In this document: piece after piece, positions 34,986 through 43,450 of the stretch
Layout of the letters: each line of letters starts with the position of its first letter
How positions within the stretch are numbered: position 1 is the stretch's first letter
NCBI GenBank assembly: GCA_937918905.1
Contig: CAKZSH010000153.1
Location: 1 to 43,949 of the forward strand
Length of the DNA stretch: 43,949 nucleotides
From: an uncultured Saprospiraceae bacterium
GTDB taxonomy: Bacteria > Bacteroidota > Bacteroidia > Chitinophagales > Saprospiraceae
Direction: 5' to 3'
Notes under the pieces: generated by a model
Told to the model about the DNA's origin: nothing
What the model saw: only the letters and a program-made list of their open reading frames with translations
Database searches by the model: none
Made by a program: the position numbers and the translations under genes

Positions 34986-36603
34986 GACGATGTTTTAATT
35001 CTCTTTCCAAAGTAGTTGTTTCTTTAATACCTTTTGTACTTACAAAAACGGTATCCATTGTCCAACCTCCATCACGGCTTGAAATCACCATGTATTCTCT
35101 TTCAAGGTCTAGAGGAAAAGTATAAAAGTTTCCACCTGGATCTAATTCTCTTTTTAATTCTTTACCAGTTGCTACATCAAATAACGCTACGCTGCAACTA
35201 TCCAATTTTGCATCATTTAATTTATTAAATGTTGTAGTTATTAGATTCACTTGAATCATTTCCAATTTGAAAATATCATTACAACAAGTTTCCATATCTT
35301 TTTCTTCATAAGTAACGCCAAGACGATTAGAAGAAAAATATGCATTTTCAAATTTTTCATCAGTAGAAAAATAAACATCATCATAACTCGTGTTCAATGG
35401 ATAATCCATTGCAACAGGGTTTCCAAAATCACTTCCTAATTTTTCAGATTTGTAAATATCAAATCCTCCAAAACCTTTGTATCCTTTTGAACTAAAATAT
35501 AATGTGTTATTTTCTTTATTGAAAAAAGGTGTAATGTCATCTTCCTCAGTATTGATATTTAATTTTTGAGGAATACTTACTTGACCGTCAGCTTCAATTA
35601 AGCTACAGTAAATATTCAAATCCCCATTCTGACCTCCTACGGCATCTGCTCTATCAGTTACAAAAAACAATAATTCTTTTCCAGTATTCTTATCAAATCC
35701 AATACTTGGTTGAGTACTTGTTGAACCAAATTGATTAATGTGTTCTGGTAATCGAACTGCGTCTCCCCACATACCTGTACTATTCTTATCTCGGTAATAA
35801 ATTTCGCATCCAAACTCAGATGAATTCAACCGATTACAAACCGTAAAATATATTCTTGAACCTGTTCCATTAAAAGCAGTATGAGCCACAAATTTTCCCT
35901 TTTCCTCATTTGCCCAATTGATAGCAGAAGGTTGTCCACTATTAACTGTTGTTGAAGTGTATAATCTTGTAACATCTCCATCTGGATTAGGACAAAAATT
36001 CTCTTTGTCATATTCCAATGCAGAATAATAAACTTGGCTTTGATGTTCCATAGGTGCAAATTCAGTACTTGCCGTATTTACATCTGCCCCAAACTTTTCG
36101 ATAATAAATCCTGTTCTTGGATTTTGAACTTGCTCTTTTGCCCAGTTGCAATCTTGAATTGCTTTTTGAGCCAAAGGAGTAAATTGTTGAGTATCCTGTT
36201 CATCAGATGGCCCTTTTGAAGTCACCTGTCCATTTAAAAACTGTTGGTAATGAGTAACCGCTTTATCATAATTAGCTTGGCTATGATATACATTTGCCAA
36301 CCAAAATTCAGCTAATGGATATTGTGCTTTATCTTCACTTGCTAGTACTTTTTGGTAAGCATCTCTAGCTACATTATATGATTTGAATTGTCTTGCAGAT
36401 TCAGCAAGATTGTACATATTGTTAATTCGAGAACTATCTATTTGTAGAGCAATTGAATTGTATTTCCACGCAGAGTAGAAATCTTTTTTCGCCATTGCTT
36501 TCTTTGCATATTTTTGATATGCTTTTAAGGTAGGAGTTTGAGCATGAATAGAACTCATCCCAATACAAAAAGACAAAAGAAGGAGAGTATATATTTTTTT
36601 CAT
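33166..36603 (-). CDS. PorE-like TPR / PD40 propeller / double OmpA-like protein
   Basis: A 1145-aa protein. Signal peptide 1-21. Residues ~25-135 are TPR-like helices (AWKYNSIALQID, AEFWLANVYHSQANYDKA). Residues ~190-460 are a PD40/WD40-like propeller (LLFFVTDRADAVGGQNGDL, LYFSSKGYKGFGGFDIYKS). Then a CarboxypepD-like beta domain plus OmpA-like domain occurs twice (about 540-830 and 860-1145). T9SS PorE has TPR, propeller, regulatory domain and one OmpA domain, so the plan matches but with a duplicated end. The OmpA motif reads GFASPRAPSDYNKSLTSRR: the Arg is kept, but the Asp that contacts diaminopimelate is Ser. It sits between the PorP/SprF gene (53-nt gap) and the adhesin gene (75-nt gap), so it likely anchors or helps export the adhesin. 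Confidence 0.85.
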   Translation of the reverse strand: MKKIYTLLLLSFCIGMSSIHAQTPTLKAYQKYAKKAMAKKDFYSAWKYNSIALQIDSSRINNMYNLAESARQFKSYNVARDAYQKVLASEDKAQYPLAEFWLANVYHSQANYDKAVTHYQQFLNGQVTSKGPSDEQDTQQFTPLAQKAIQDCNWAKEQVQNPRTGFIIEKFGADVNTASTEFAPMEHQSQVYYSALEYDKENFCPNPDGDVTRLYTSTTVNSGQPSAINWANEEKGKFVAHTAFNGTGSRIYFTVCNRLNSSEFGCEIYYRDKNSTGMWGDAVRLPEHINQFGSTSTQPSIGFDKNTGKELLFFVTDRADAVGGQNGDLNIYCSLIEADGQVSIPQKLNINTEEDDITPFFNKENNTLYFSSKGYKGFGGFDIYKSEKLGSDFGNPVAMDYPLNTSYDDVYFSTDEKFENAYFSSNRLGVTYEEKDMETCCNDIFKLEMIQVNLITTTFNKLNDAKLDSCSVALFDVATGKELKRELDPGGNFYTFPLDLEREYMVISSRDGGWTMDTVFVSTKGIKETTTLERELKHRPAVDLFTNTFDRSTDLPLEGCTFHFYNESTGELIGSTPRLDDNEFYSMLEFGVDYKVVATKPYWTPDSVSFNTRDLYVGKTFRFPLYLECEPDGAINLSVVLFFDNDEPDKRTRATSTSKTYKEVWSEYVKEERIDKFLSENGKDLSGEQKLKAQDDTRLFFDDDVKGGMTKLQLFASFLERYVPQGRIYQIEIEGFASPRAPSDYNKSLTSRRVSSVENYLRRYNGGVLAQYIGADKNLRIKLIPRGEDPSEGLGIPSNYSDPKSIYSIEASKQRKVELVRIKRIDGGGCNVDNPNTDYLTPKGGGTTTTTTTYTPPSTGMNVDLIANTFVKGSNSTLIGCTFKFIDESTGASFETGSLSDNRFTNNLEVGKRYRVIASKAGYTSDEVTFSTKGLNTSRTFNFPLYLETTNAGADLPVILYFDNDEPDKRTRAKTTSKTYEQTYQSYVREDRVSKFVFENSKSLGGESKIKAQDETRIFFDSRVREGMMKLELLGQFLERNLPQGRQYQIELEGFASPRAPSSYNKDLTSRRVSSVENYLRQYNGGVLAKYIGNNKGLKITLVPRGEQPSTGLGISDDYSDPKSIYSIEASEQRKVTIVRIKSLN

Positions 36604-36656
36604 TTTGAGTATTTTTCTTTTTGAGAATTTCGGTTTTCGAGAAAGATCCCAAACAA

Positions 36657-37727
36657 TTAATAAATAGGATTACAATTTCTAAACAAGTCCAATCGTGGTT
36701 TTACAAAAATGTAAGCCACAGATAGCTCTGGTCCTCCAAATCTGTTTGTTGCAATATTAAAATCAGATGTATTGACATCATAACTTAATCCTACCCTCCA
36801 AGCATTATACTGAACTTCGATATTAGGGATAAAAGCATCCAATGGATCTCTATCTCCTAATCGGACATTAATTCCTAACAATATATTTAACTGTCTTGCA
36901 AGTCTCTGATCTAAATGAATTTTACCAGCAATCCCTAATACCGTTTCTGTATGAGGGCCTTGCTCTTGATGCATAGCTAACACCACTAAATCAAGAGGAT
37001 CAGTTAACCTGAATGTTCCCATTCCATGTATTGCATATCGCATATAACAATCACATTGTATTTGATCTTCATAGAAAGTTTGGTCAGGTCTGTTAATATG
37101 GAATACACTTACACCTACATCTAACTTGGTTCTGTTTTGATTATTCCATTGACTTTGACTATTGGGTTTTTGGTAATGCCAATTCAATCCCGCAGAAAAA
37201 TCACCAAAGAAATAATTCGTATTGGCAAAATTTTCTCCTGAAGAAAGTTTGGAATCAAAAAATCTATTATTCCATTGATTATCAAATCGAAGATCATCCG
37301 TTTTAAAACCTCGCTGGTAACCACTCAACTGTAAACCGAGTGATAAAAAATTCTTGGTATTGACTCGATGAGTGTAAGAAACATTTGCAGCCAATTGTGC
37401 TAAATGTAATTTTGAATCTCCAGCAACATCATAATTGAATAACAACCCGCCCGCCCATTGGTCATGGTTGGAGCAGAATTGATCAAATTTCATATCAAAT
37501 GCACCTGAAAAAGTGAGGTAAGAAACAGGAACATCGTTCCATTGGCTTCTATAATTACCAACAAAACGCATATCACCGCCAAACATTCCTGTTAAAGCTG
37601 GATTCAAATTTAATGGTGAGTTTCCAAATTGTGAGAAATGAATGTCCTGTGCATTCATTTGAAAACTATATAAGCTTAATAGTAGAAATATACCAAAGCC
37701 TTTGCTAAAAGAGTAAAGTGTTTTCAA
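36657..37727 (-). CDS. PorP/SprF-family T9SS outer-membrane protein
   Basis: A 356-aa protein. Signal peptide 1-26 (ending QMNAQ), then the family signature DIHFSQFGNSPLNLNPALTG and FVGNYRSQWNDVPVSYLTFSGAFD. A beta-barrel follows (FGDFSAGLNWHYQ, WRVGLSYDVNTSDF), closing with GGPELSVAYIF. PorP/SprF proteins sit in the outer membrane and are each needed for surface attachment of a particular type B cargo; the cargo here should be the SprB-type adhesin two genes down. First gene of the probable three-gene operon 37727 to 26641. Start ATG 37727 is clear. Confidence 0.93.
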   Translation of the reverse strand: MKTLYSFSKGFGIFLLLSLYSFQMNAQDIHFSQFGNSPLNLNPALTGMFGGDMRFVGNYRSQWNDVPVSYLTFSGAFDMKFDQFCSNHDQWAGGLLFNYDVAGDSKLHLAQLAANVSYTHRVNTKNFLSLGLQLSGYQRGFKTDDLRFDNQWNNRFFDSKLSSGENFANTNYFFGDFSAGLNWHYQKPNSQSQWNNQNRTKLDVGVSVFHINRPDQTFYEDQIQCDCYMRYAIHGMGTFRLTDPLDLVVLAMHQEQGPHTETVLGIAGKIHLDQRLARQLNILLGINVRLGDRDPLDAFIPNIEVQYNAWRVGLSYDVNTSDFNIATNRFGGPELSVAYIFVKPRLDLFRNCNPIY

Positions 37728-38204
37728 AAGTGAATGTTTTTGTTTAATGAATTAATGACTATATAACTGAATCATCTCTACGAGCATCCATTTCGAAAAT
37801 GAAATACTGAAAAGATGTAGAATGCTTTTAAATATTACCTAATTTATTAGTGTAAACAGGTCTCTCAGTTTGGGGGAAATTAGTTTGAAACAGTTAGTAG
37901 AGATAGGAAGCTCTTTATAATATAGACGTAAGGGGAAATTTAATATTTGTAGTTTGTTAAAGTTCTCAAGAGATACAAATATGAACACTTTTTTACGTAA
38001 TTACAACTATAAAGATTCTTTCAAGTGTTTTTTCCCTTTTATTTTATAGTTTTTATGTTGTCACACAAATCAAATTTACATATTTGCTTTAGAAAAGTAT
38101 AATAATATAAGATATTTTAAGCTACGATTTACCAGATAATCAAGAATTCGGTATGTTTTTGAGAGTTAACGGTATTTTTTTATAAAAAATGTATCAAAAG
38201 CAAC
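37728..38204. other. 477-bp upstream region of the SprB-type operon
   Basis: AT-rich with no credible gene. The only exact leftward TAnnTTTG box is at 38071-38078 (TAAATTTG on the minus strand), which would give a leader of about 340 nt; weak evidence. No palindrome was seen here, unlike most gaps in this window. Confidence 0.45.
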
Positions 38205-39500
38205 CTAAACTTTGACAAGCTCCTTTGTTGCAGTAATAAATCGATCTAAATCCTTTGTCGTCGTATATACATTTGGTGCAATTCTTACCCCATGAATATT
38301 CTCTCGATCAATTGCAACTGCGTGGATTTGATGTTCTTTAAATAAATAATTGGCAACATCAATTGCTGACTTATTTTCCACAGAAAAGAGTCCAATTCCG
38401 CAAGCATACTCAAGACGCAAAGAAGTATGAACAGTCACTTTAGGAATTTTCATTAATGCCTCTGCCCAATAATTTTTCAAGTATTGTAACCGTTTTTGCT
38501 TCCTTTCTGCGCCAATCCAATGGTGAAAATCTATCGCCTGACCTATTGCTTGCTCAATTGCGATGGATCGAGTACCCAATGATTCAAATTTTCTAATATT
38601 TTCTCCTTCAGGTTCTTCTGCGCTAAAAAGTGGGAATAGATTTTTGATTTTATCCTTTTTAACATAAAGCATTCCACTACCAAATGGTGCGCACAACCAT
38701 TTATGTAAACTAGTACCATAATAGTCACAATCTAGGTCTGGAATCTTAAAATCCAAATGTGCAAATGAATGAGCTCCATCTACCAAAACCTCAATGCCTT
38801 TTTTACGTGCCTCCGCAGCTATTTCTTTAACAGGCAAAATCTGACCGACCCAATTTATCATGTGAGTGATATTGACTACTTTGGTTTTTGAAGAAAAAGC
38901 AGATTTAAATTTGCCTACAATTTCTTCCTTGTTTTCTATGGGAAAATCAAAAGACAAAAATTTTAAAACAATACCTTCACGTAATGCTCTTTGTTTCCAA
39001 GCATTGATGACATTAGGATAATCTTGTTTTGTCAAAACTACCTCATCACCTTTTTTAAGTCGCAATCCAAAAATCACAGTCTCCAAAGCCTCACTTGCAT
39101 TTCTATTAATCGCAATAGTATCCGCTTCCACTCCAGCAAGATCTGCCAATTTTTTTCTCAATCCTTCTTTTCCTCGTTTTAGCACTCTCCACATATAATA
39201 ACTAGGTGCCTCATTACTTAATTTATTGTAACGTTCGACAGCATCTTGTACAACTTTAGGAGAAGGGCTAACGCCTCCATTATTCAAATTAACAATGTTA
39301 GGGGTAACGGTAAAAGCCTGTTTGACCTCATACCAGAATGCTTCATTAGTTGCTAATTCATCAGCAGAAAGGTGAGCGTATTGTTGATTTTTTTGAAAAA
39401 AATCATTGCACTTTGCAGGATTAAGAAAAGGAGAAAATGTAAGCACTCCTGTAAGACCTCCAACCTTTTTAAGAAATTTTCGCCTGTTGTCGTTCGACAT
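38205..39500 (-). CDS. Tat-exported class V aminotransferase (isopenicillin-N-epimerase/cysteine-desulfurase-like)
   Basis: A 431-aa protein from ATG 39500. Residues 4-22 are a twin-arginine signal (NDNRRKFLKKVGGLTG). The PLP fold type I, class V core is complete: NLNNGGVSPSP near 71, NASEALE near 134, D241 and H244 in VDGAHSFAHLD, and the Schiff-base lysine K267 in YGTSLHKWLCAPFG. Tat export implies that PLP is loaded before transport. The substrate is unknown; relatives include isopenicillin N epimerase and ergothioneine-type lyases. An in-frame ATG at 39521 adds only 7 residues and is less likely. Third in a run of three same-strand genes (77-nt gap). Confidence 0.85.
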   Translation of the reverse strand: MSNDNRRKFLKKVGGLTGVLTFSPFLNPAKCNDFFQKNQQYAHLSADELATNEAFWYEVKQAFTVTPNIVNLNNGGVSPSPKVVQDAVERYNKLSNEAPSYYMWRVLKRGKEGLRKKLADLAGVEADTIAINRNASEALETVIFGLRLKKGDEVVLTKQDYPNVINAWKQRALREGIVLKFLSFDFPIENKEEIVGKFKSAFSSKTKVVNITHMINWVGQILPVKEIAAEARKKGIEVLVDGAHSFAHLDFKIPDLDCDYYGTSLHKWLCAPFGSGMLYVKKDKIKNLFPLFSAEEPEGENIRKFESLGTRSIAIEQAIGQAIDFHHWIGAERKQKRLQYLKNYWAEALMKIPKVTVHTSLRLEYACGIGLFSVENKSAIDVANYLFKEHQIHAVAIDRENIHGVRIAPNVYTTTKDLDRFITATKELVKV

Positions 39501-39577
39501 AAATCGTTTGTTATGGTACATAATAATAGCGTATAAGCTAGACAGGTTTGAACCAACTCACTAGTTTATACATCATC

Positions 39578-39883
39578 TTAAATTTCTTCTCTCCCGTCCC
39601 AAATAACTTCAACACTCCAAGCTTGAGGTTTGTCAGAAAACAAAACTTTCGTTTTTTTCCACACTCCTTTAAACAACTCAGAATTTCGGTAGGCATTTAA
39701 TGCGTTTTCATTTTTCCAATAACTGTAGGTAAAAAAAATATTAGTTTTATAGGTATCTCTCCAAAGCTCTAAATGATGACATCCTTCAAAATTTCTAATC
39801 TTAATTTTATTCTGATTAAAGTTTTTTAGAAACACATCAACTTTATCTTCTTTAAAGGTAAGTTTTACAATTCGTTTTATCAT
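39578..39883 (-). CDS. Antibiotic biosynthesis monooxygenase (ABM) domain protein
   Basis: A 101-aa protein, a single ferredoxin-like ABM domain: IKRIVKLTFKEDKVDVFLKNF, FEGCHHLELWRD, FFTYSYWKNENALNAYRNSELFKGVW. The WKNENAL.AYR helix is the hallmark. ABM proteins are small dimers; some oxidise aromatic compounds or degrade heme, many have unknown roles. Gap to the upstream SAM hydrolase gene is 24 nt, so the two are co-transcribed. Confidence 0.88.
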   Translation of the reverse strand: MIKRIVKLTFKEDKVDVFLKNFNQNKIKIRNFEGCHHLELWRDTYKTNIFFTYSYWKNENALNAYRNSELFKGVWKKTKVLFSDKPQAWSVEVIWDGREEI

Positions 39884-39907
39884 TTTTTCAAAAGAAAATT
39901 TATGATT

Positions 39908-40675
39908 TTAGCTAAAATCTATTTGTACAGTATCTTCTATTTTTAACCCAAGCATACTACTAGCTTTCCCCATATTTATAGAAATTTCTAAAAAGTCAGC
40001 TGAATTAAATCGACACAAAGTTTCACCAATTGGAACATCATAATAATTATTATAAATTTTATCAATCGGATCATTTCGTCGAAAAGAAATTTCATAGGAA
40101 CGTTCCTTCCAAACTTGTTCAAAAAGTTGTCGAGAAATATTAATAATTACATTTTCGTAATTATCAACATGAATGACCGCACCACGGATTTGAGACGGAC
40201 TAATTACAGGTTGGAAAGTAATTCGTTCTATCACATTTTTAATTGGCAATCCTATTTCATTAAAAGGCATTGCATTAGAAATATGACCAACAGCTTTTGC
40301 AAAAACACTTTTAAGTGGAAATGTACCTTTATTTGAAAAATCAAGTTTGTAAATGTCCTCTGGAGTTTGGTCAAAAAGTAATGAAAAAACGCCATTATCA
40401 GGGCCAATAAAATAGTGCTCATTATAACGAATCGCTAAAAATCTTCGTTTTTTATCATAGAAATTATTCACACTAAGAATATGAATGGTGCCTTTAGGAA
40501 AACTTTCATAAGAATTTTTTAAAATAAAAGCTCCTTGAACTATATCGTAATTATTGATGTTGTGGGTAATGTCTATTATATTGAGGTCTTGATGTTCACA
40601 TAACATTGCTCCTTTGATTAGTGCAACATAGTAGTCGTTCCAGCCAAAATCAGAGGTGAGTGTGACAATAGGCAT
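39908..40675 (-). CDS. S-adenosyl-L-methionine hydroxide adenosyltransferase (DUF62 family)
   Basis: A 255-aa protein, full length for the family. TSDFGWNDYYVALIKGAM carries the conserved Asp (D9), IIDITHNIN follows, then RRFLAIR (near 77), GPDNGVFS at 91-98 and a His at 131 (KAVGHISNAMP), and the C-terminal beta-barrel with VDNYENVIINI. The family cleaves SAM to adenosine and methionine with water, and close relatives are halogenases; the lack of a halogenase-type loop favours the hydrolase. The usual VDPGVG motif is replaced by VNNFYD, a common divergence in Bacteroidota as far as I recall. First gene of the leftward run; -7 box 33 nt upstream. Confidence 0.88.
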   Translation of the reverse strand: MPIVTLTSDFGWNDYYVALIKGAMLCEHQDLNIIDITHNINNYDIVQGAFILKNSYESFPKGTIHILSVNNFYDKKRRFLAIRYNEHYFIGPDNGVFSLLFDQTPEDIYKLDFSNKGTFPLKSVFAKAVGHISNAMPFNEIGLPIKNVIERITFQPVISPSQIRGAVIHVDNYENVIINISRQLFEQVWKERSYEISFRRNDPIDKIYNNYYDVPIGETLCRFNSADFLEISINMGKASSMLGLKIEDTVQIDFS

Positions 40676-40707
40676 AATTTTGGAATATTTTTATTTATAA
40701 AGTGTTT

Positions 40708-40715
40708 CAAAAATA
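40708..40715 (-). promoter_or_regulatory. -7 box TATTTTTG for the SAM hydrolase operon
   Basis: Minus-strand TAnnTTTG match, 33 nt before the ATG at 40675. Confidence 0.5.
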
Positions 40716-40730
40716 AATTCAAGTCGTTAT

Positions 40731-40817
40731 TAGGTTATTGAGTGATTAGGTTATTCTCAATATATTTTGAAAACAACATAATATCGAAATAACTTATTAA
40801 CCAATAACTCAATAACA
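40731..40817. repeat. GTTATTGAGT palindrome (family H)
   Basis: TAGGTTATTGAGTGATTAGG mirrors AACTTATTAACCAATAACTC imperfectly. The TTATTGAG edge recalls family G. It lies between two divergent start codons. Confidence 0.7.
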
Positions 40818-40976
40818 ATTGAGAGGTTCTTTCAATTATTTTCAAAAGAAAAGTAACTCATTTTAGTAAAAAGCATAAATTTACAGGAAAAAATGATGTC
40901 TTAATACTTATTATTAAAAAATCTAAATTCATTAAATATTCTGATTTCAGATTTTTAACCTAAAATAAAAAATATA

Positions 40977-42020
40977 TTGAGCGAAATTATTCTTACTATC
41001 GACGGCGTTGACTTAGTTGAATTATACGGAGAGAAAAACAACAAACTCAACATTTTGAGAAAAGCCTATCCTGATGTCACCATCACTTCAAGAGGAAATA
41101 ATTTAAAATTGAGCGGAGAAAAGAAACTCACCCAAACTGCTAAAAGCAAATTGGAGATGATGGTTCGTATGCTCAAAGAACATAAAGAACTGACTACTCA
41201 AACTGTCGAAGATTTGATGGCAGGTGGTCGTCCTTTTGAAACTAAATTAGGAACAGGTGAATCCAATACGACCATTGTACATGGTAAAGGTGGAAAACCC
41301 ATCAAGGCTAAAACTCGAAATCAAAAGACACTTGTTGAGTCTTCAGAAGCAAATGATATTGTATTTGCGATGGGCCCAGCAGGTACGGGTAAAACATATA
41401 TCTCAGTTGCCTTGGCTGTTCGAGCTTTACGTAATCGTATTGTTAAAAGAATTATTTTGACCCGACCTGCAGTTGAAGCTGGAGAGAATTTAGGTTTCCT
41501 TCCTGGTGATTTAAAAGATAAAGTTGATCCCTATTTACGTCCTTTGTATGATGCGTTGAATGATATGATTCCTGCGGAAAAGTTAGCCAAGTTTATGGCA
41601 GAAATGACTATTGAGGTAGCACCGTTAGCATTTATGAGAGGTCGAACTTTGGATAATGCATTTATCATTTTGGATGAAGCTCAAAACACGACGCCTCAAC
41701 AATTGAAAATGTTTTTGACTCGTATTGGACCATCTGCAAAAACAATTATCAATGGTGATTTATCACAGATAGATTTACCTCGAAACCAAATTTCAGGTTT
41801 ACATCAAGCATTGGATATTTTAACAGGAATTGATGGAATTGGATTAGTGGAATTAAGTGCAGAAGATGTCGTTCGACACCGCTTAGTGAAATCCATCATT
41901 AAAGCATACAACAAGTCCAACGAAGAATATCAAAAAAGAAAAGAAGAAGAAAGAGAAAGAAAAAGAGCGGAAAGAGAAAATAGAAGACATGATAAAAATG
42001 AAAGTCAAAATGAGAATTAA
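40977..42020 (+). CDS. phoH: PhoH-family P-loop ATPase
   Basis: A 347-aa protein. N-terminal KH-like part (VDLVELYGEKNNKLNILRKAYP), then the PhoH ATPase: Walker A GPAGTGKT at 133-140, RPAVEAGENLGFLPG, Walker B AFIILDEAQNT at 228-238, and NGDLSQIDLPR. The family links to RNA metabolism and phosphate or stress response; the molecular role is unsettled. The start is TTG at 40977: there is no ATG upstream in frame, and family proteins begin at SEIILTIDGV-like sequence. The C-terminus is a highly charged tail (KRKEEERERKRAERE) whose last residues and stop codon come from palindrome J. Monocistronic, terminator at 42079. Confidence 0.92.
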   Translation: MSEIILTIDGVDLVELYGEKNNKLNILRKAYPDVTITSRGNNLKLSGEKKLTQTAKSKLEMMVRMLKEHKELTTQTVEDLMAGGRPFETKLGTGESNTTIVHGKGGKPIKAKTRNQKTLVESSEANDIVFAMGPAGTGKTYISVALAVRALRNRIVKRIILTRPAVEAGENLGFLPGDLKDKVDPYLRPLYDALNDMIPAEKLAKFMAEMTIEVAPLAFMRGRTLDNAFIILDEAQNTTPQQLKMFLTRIGPSAKTIINGDLSQIDLPRNQISGLHQALDILTGIDGIGLVELSAEDVVRHRLVKSIIKAYNKSNEEYQKRKEEERERKRAERENRRHDKNESQNEN

Positions 42021-42064
42021 AGTTGAGTATCGTAAAACCCAATTTTGATTTTTGACTTTTGATT
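41997..42064. repeat. AAAGTCAAAA palindrome at the phoH stop (family J)
   Basis: AATGAAAGTCAAAATGAGAATT mirrors the sequence ending TTTTTGACTTTTGATT (42041-42064) with a few mismatches. The phoH stop codon (42018-42020) is inside it, so the last residues (NESQNEN) are repeat-derived. Confidence 0.6.
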
Positions 42065-42078
42065 GTCTCATCATAAAA

Positions 42079-42108
42079 TAAACCGTAGTTTCGCGCTACG
42101 GTTTTTTT
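42079..42108 (+). terminator. Rho-independent terminator
   Basis: AAACCGTAG / CTACGGTTT 9-bp stem with loop TTTCGCG and eight T, after phoH. Confidence 0.85.
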
Positions 42109-42166
42109 TATTTTAAATAACTACAAATCACATCCCAATATTATTCATTCTTAATTATTCATTACA

Positions 42167-43450
42167 ATGACTTATTTAATTTCAAAATCAGATAAAACCA
42201 TAAAGGGAGAAATCACTTTGAATGGTTCAAAAAGTATTAGTAATCGTGCTTTAATTCTTCGAGCATTAAGTGAGCAAGATTTTGAAATCCAAAAAATTTC
42301 TACCTCAAAAGATACCCGTACACTTGAAAAATTATTAAAAGAATTTGCTTCGCAAAAAGAAGGAGAAACAATTGAACTCGACACAGGACATGCGGGTACG
42401 ACCTTTCGATTTTTGACTGGATATTTAGCTGCGCAAAAAGGTACTCAAATCCTAACTGGTTCTGATAGAATGAAGCAAAGACCTATTGGAATTTTAGTGG
42501 ATGCATTACGAAAACTTGGCGCAGACATTGAATATTTGGAAAATGATGGCTACCCTCCGCTTCAAATTAAAGAACGTAAAAGTGATTTTTCTAACAATCA
42601 ATTGACAATTGCTGCAAATACAAGTAGCCAATATATTTCATCACTTTTGATGCTTGCCCCTACCCTTCCCAATGGTTTGGAATTAACTTTGGATGGAAAA
42701 ATAGTTTCCATTCCGTACATCCAAATGACCTTAAAATTAATGGAGCAATTTGGAATCCTACACACTTGGAAGGATAGTGTTATAAAAATCGAAAATCAAA
42801 AATATCAAGGCTCCGACTTTGTAGTAGAAGCGGATTGGTCAGCAGCATCTTATTATTTTTCATTGGGAGCTTTGGCTGATGAAGTTGATTTACAATTGAA
42901 TGGGTTATTTGAAAAAAGTACACAAGGTGATTCGGCAATCGTAAAAATGATGGAGCAATTTGGAATCACCACTACTTTTAATGAAAAGGGAATTCATTTA
43001 AAAAAATCAGGAAATGCTCCAGAACCTATGTTTGAGTATGACTTCCTAGAGTGTCCTGACATTGCACAAACGCTAGCAGTTATCTGCGGTGGATTGGGTA
43101 CGATGGGATTATTTACGGGATTGGATACTTTGAGTATCAAGGAGACAGATCGAATTGCTGCGCTACAAAATGAACTTCAAAAAGTACAAGTTTTCTTTTC
43201 AAAACTCCCTCCCAAATTTTCCAAAAAATCGGATAAAACGCTCTACATGACGGAAGGTAAAGCCGTTTTAGATATGCCTACTTTTGCTACTTATGAAGAT
43301 CATCGGATGGCAATGGCATTTGCGCCATTAGCACTTTTGGGAAATATAAAAGTGGAAAATCCAATGGTGGTTGTGAAATCTTATCCTGACTTTTGGAAGG
43401 ACTTGGAAACGCTTGGTTTTGAATGTAACACGAGTCAAGGTTTGACTTGA
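42167..43450 (+). CDS. aroA: 5-enolpyruvylshikimate-3-phosphate synthase
   Basis: A 427-aa protein, normal length. Active-site segments are NGSKSISNRALIL (phosphoenolpyruvate/shikimate-3-phosphate binding), GHAGTTFRFLTGYLA, GSDRMKQRPI and SIKETDRIAAL near 322. It catalyses the sixth step of the shikimate pathway, joining phosphoenolpyruvate to shikimate-3-phosphate in the cytoplasm. ATG 42167 begins MTYLISKSD. The last seven residues (NTSQGLT) and the stop codon are encoded by palindrome A4, so the true ancestral C-terminus has been replaced. A short direct repeat ATTATTCATT occurs twice just upstream (42138-42163). Confidence 0.93.
   Translation: MTYLISKSDKTIKGEITLNGSKSISNRALILRALSEQDFEIQKISTSKDTRTLEKLLKEFASQKEGETIELDTGHAGTTFRFLTGYLAAQKGTQILTGSDRMKQRPIGILVDALRKLGADIEYLENDGYPPLQIKERKSDFSNNQLTIAANTSSQYISSLLMLAPTLPNGLELTLDGKIVSIPYIQMTLKLMEQFGILHTWKDSVIKIENQKYQGSDFVVEADWSAASYYFSLGALADEVDLQLNGLFEKSTQGDSAIVKMMEQFGITTTFNEKGIHLKKSGNAPEPMFEYDFLECPDIAQTLAVICGGLGTMGLFTGLDTLSIKETDRIAALQNELQKVQVFFSKLPPKFSKKSDKTLYMTEGKAVLDMPTFATYEDHRMAMAFAPLALLGNIKVENPMVVVKSYPDFWKDLETLGFECNTSQGLT

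Larger units (their letters stand above)
40676..40976. other. Divergent intergenic region (SAM hydrolase / phoH)
   Basis: Contains the leftward -7 box (40708) and palindrome H (40731-40817). For phoH only a near-match TAAATTTA at about 40875 is seen. Confidence 0.5.
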
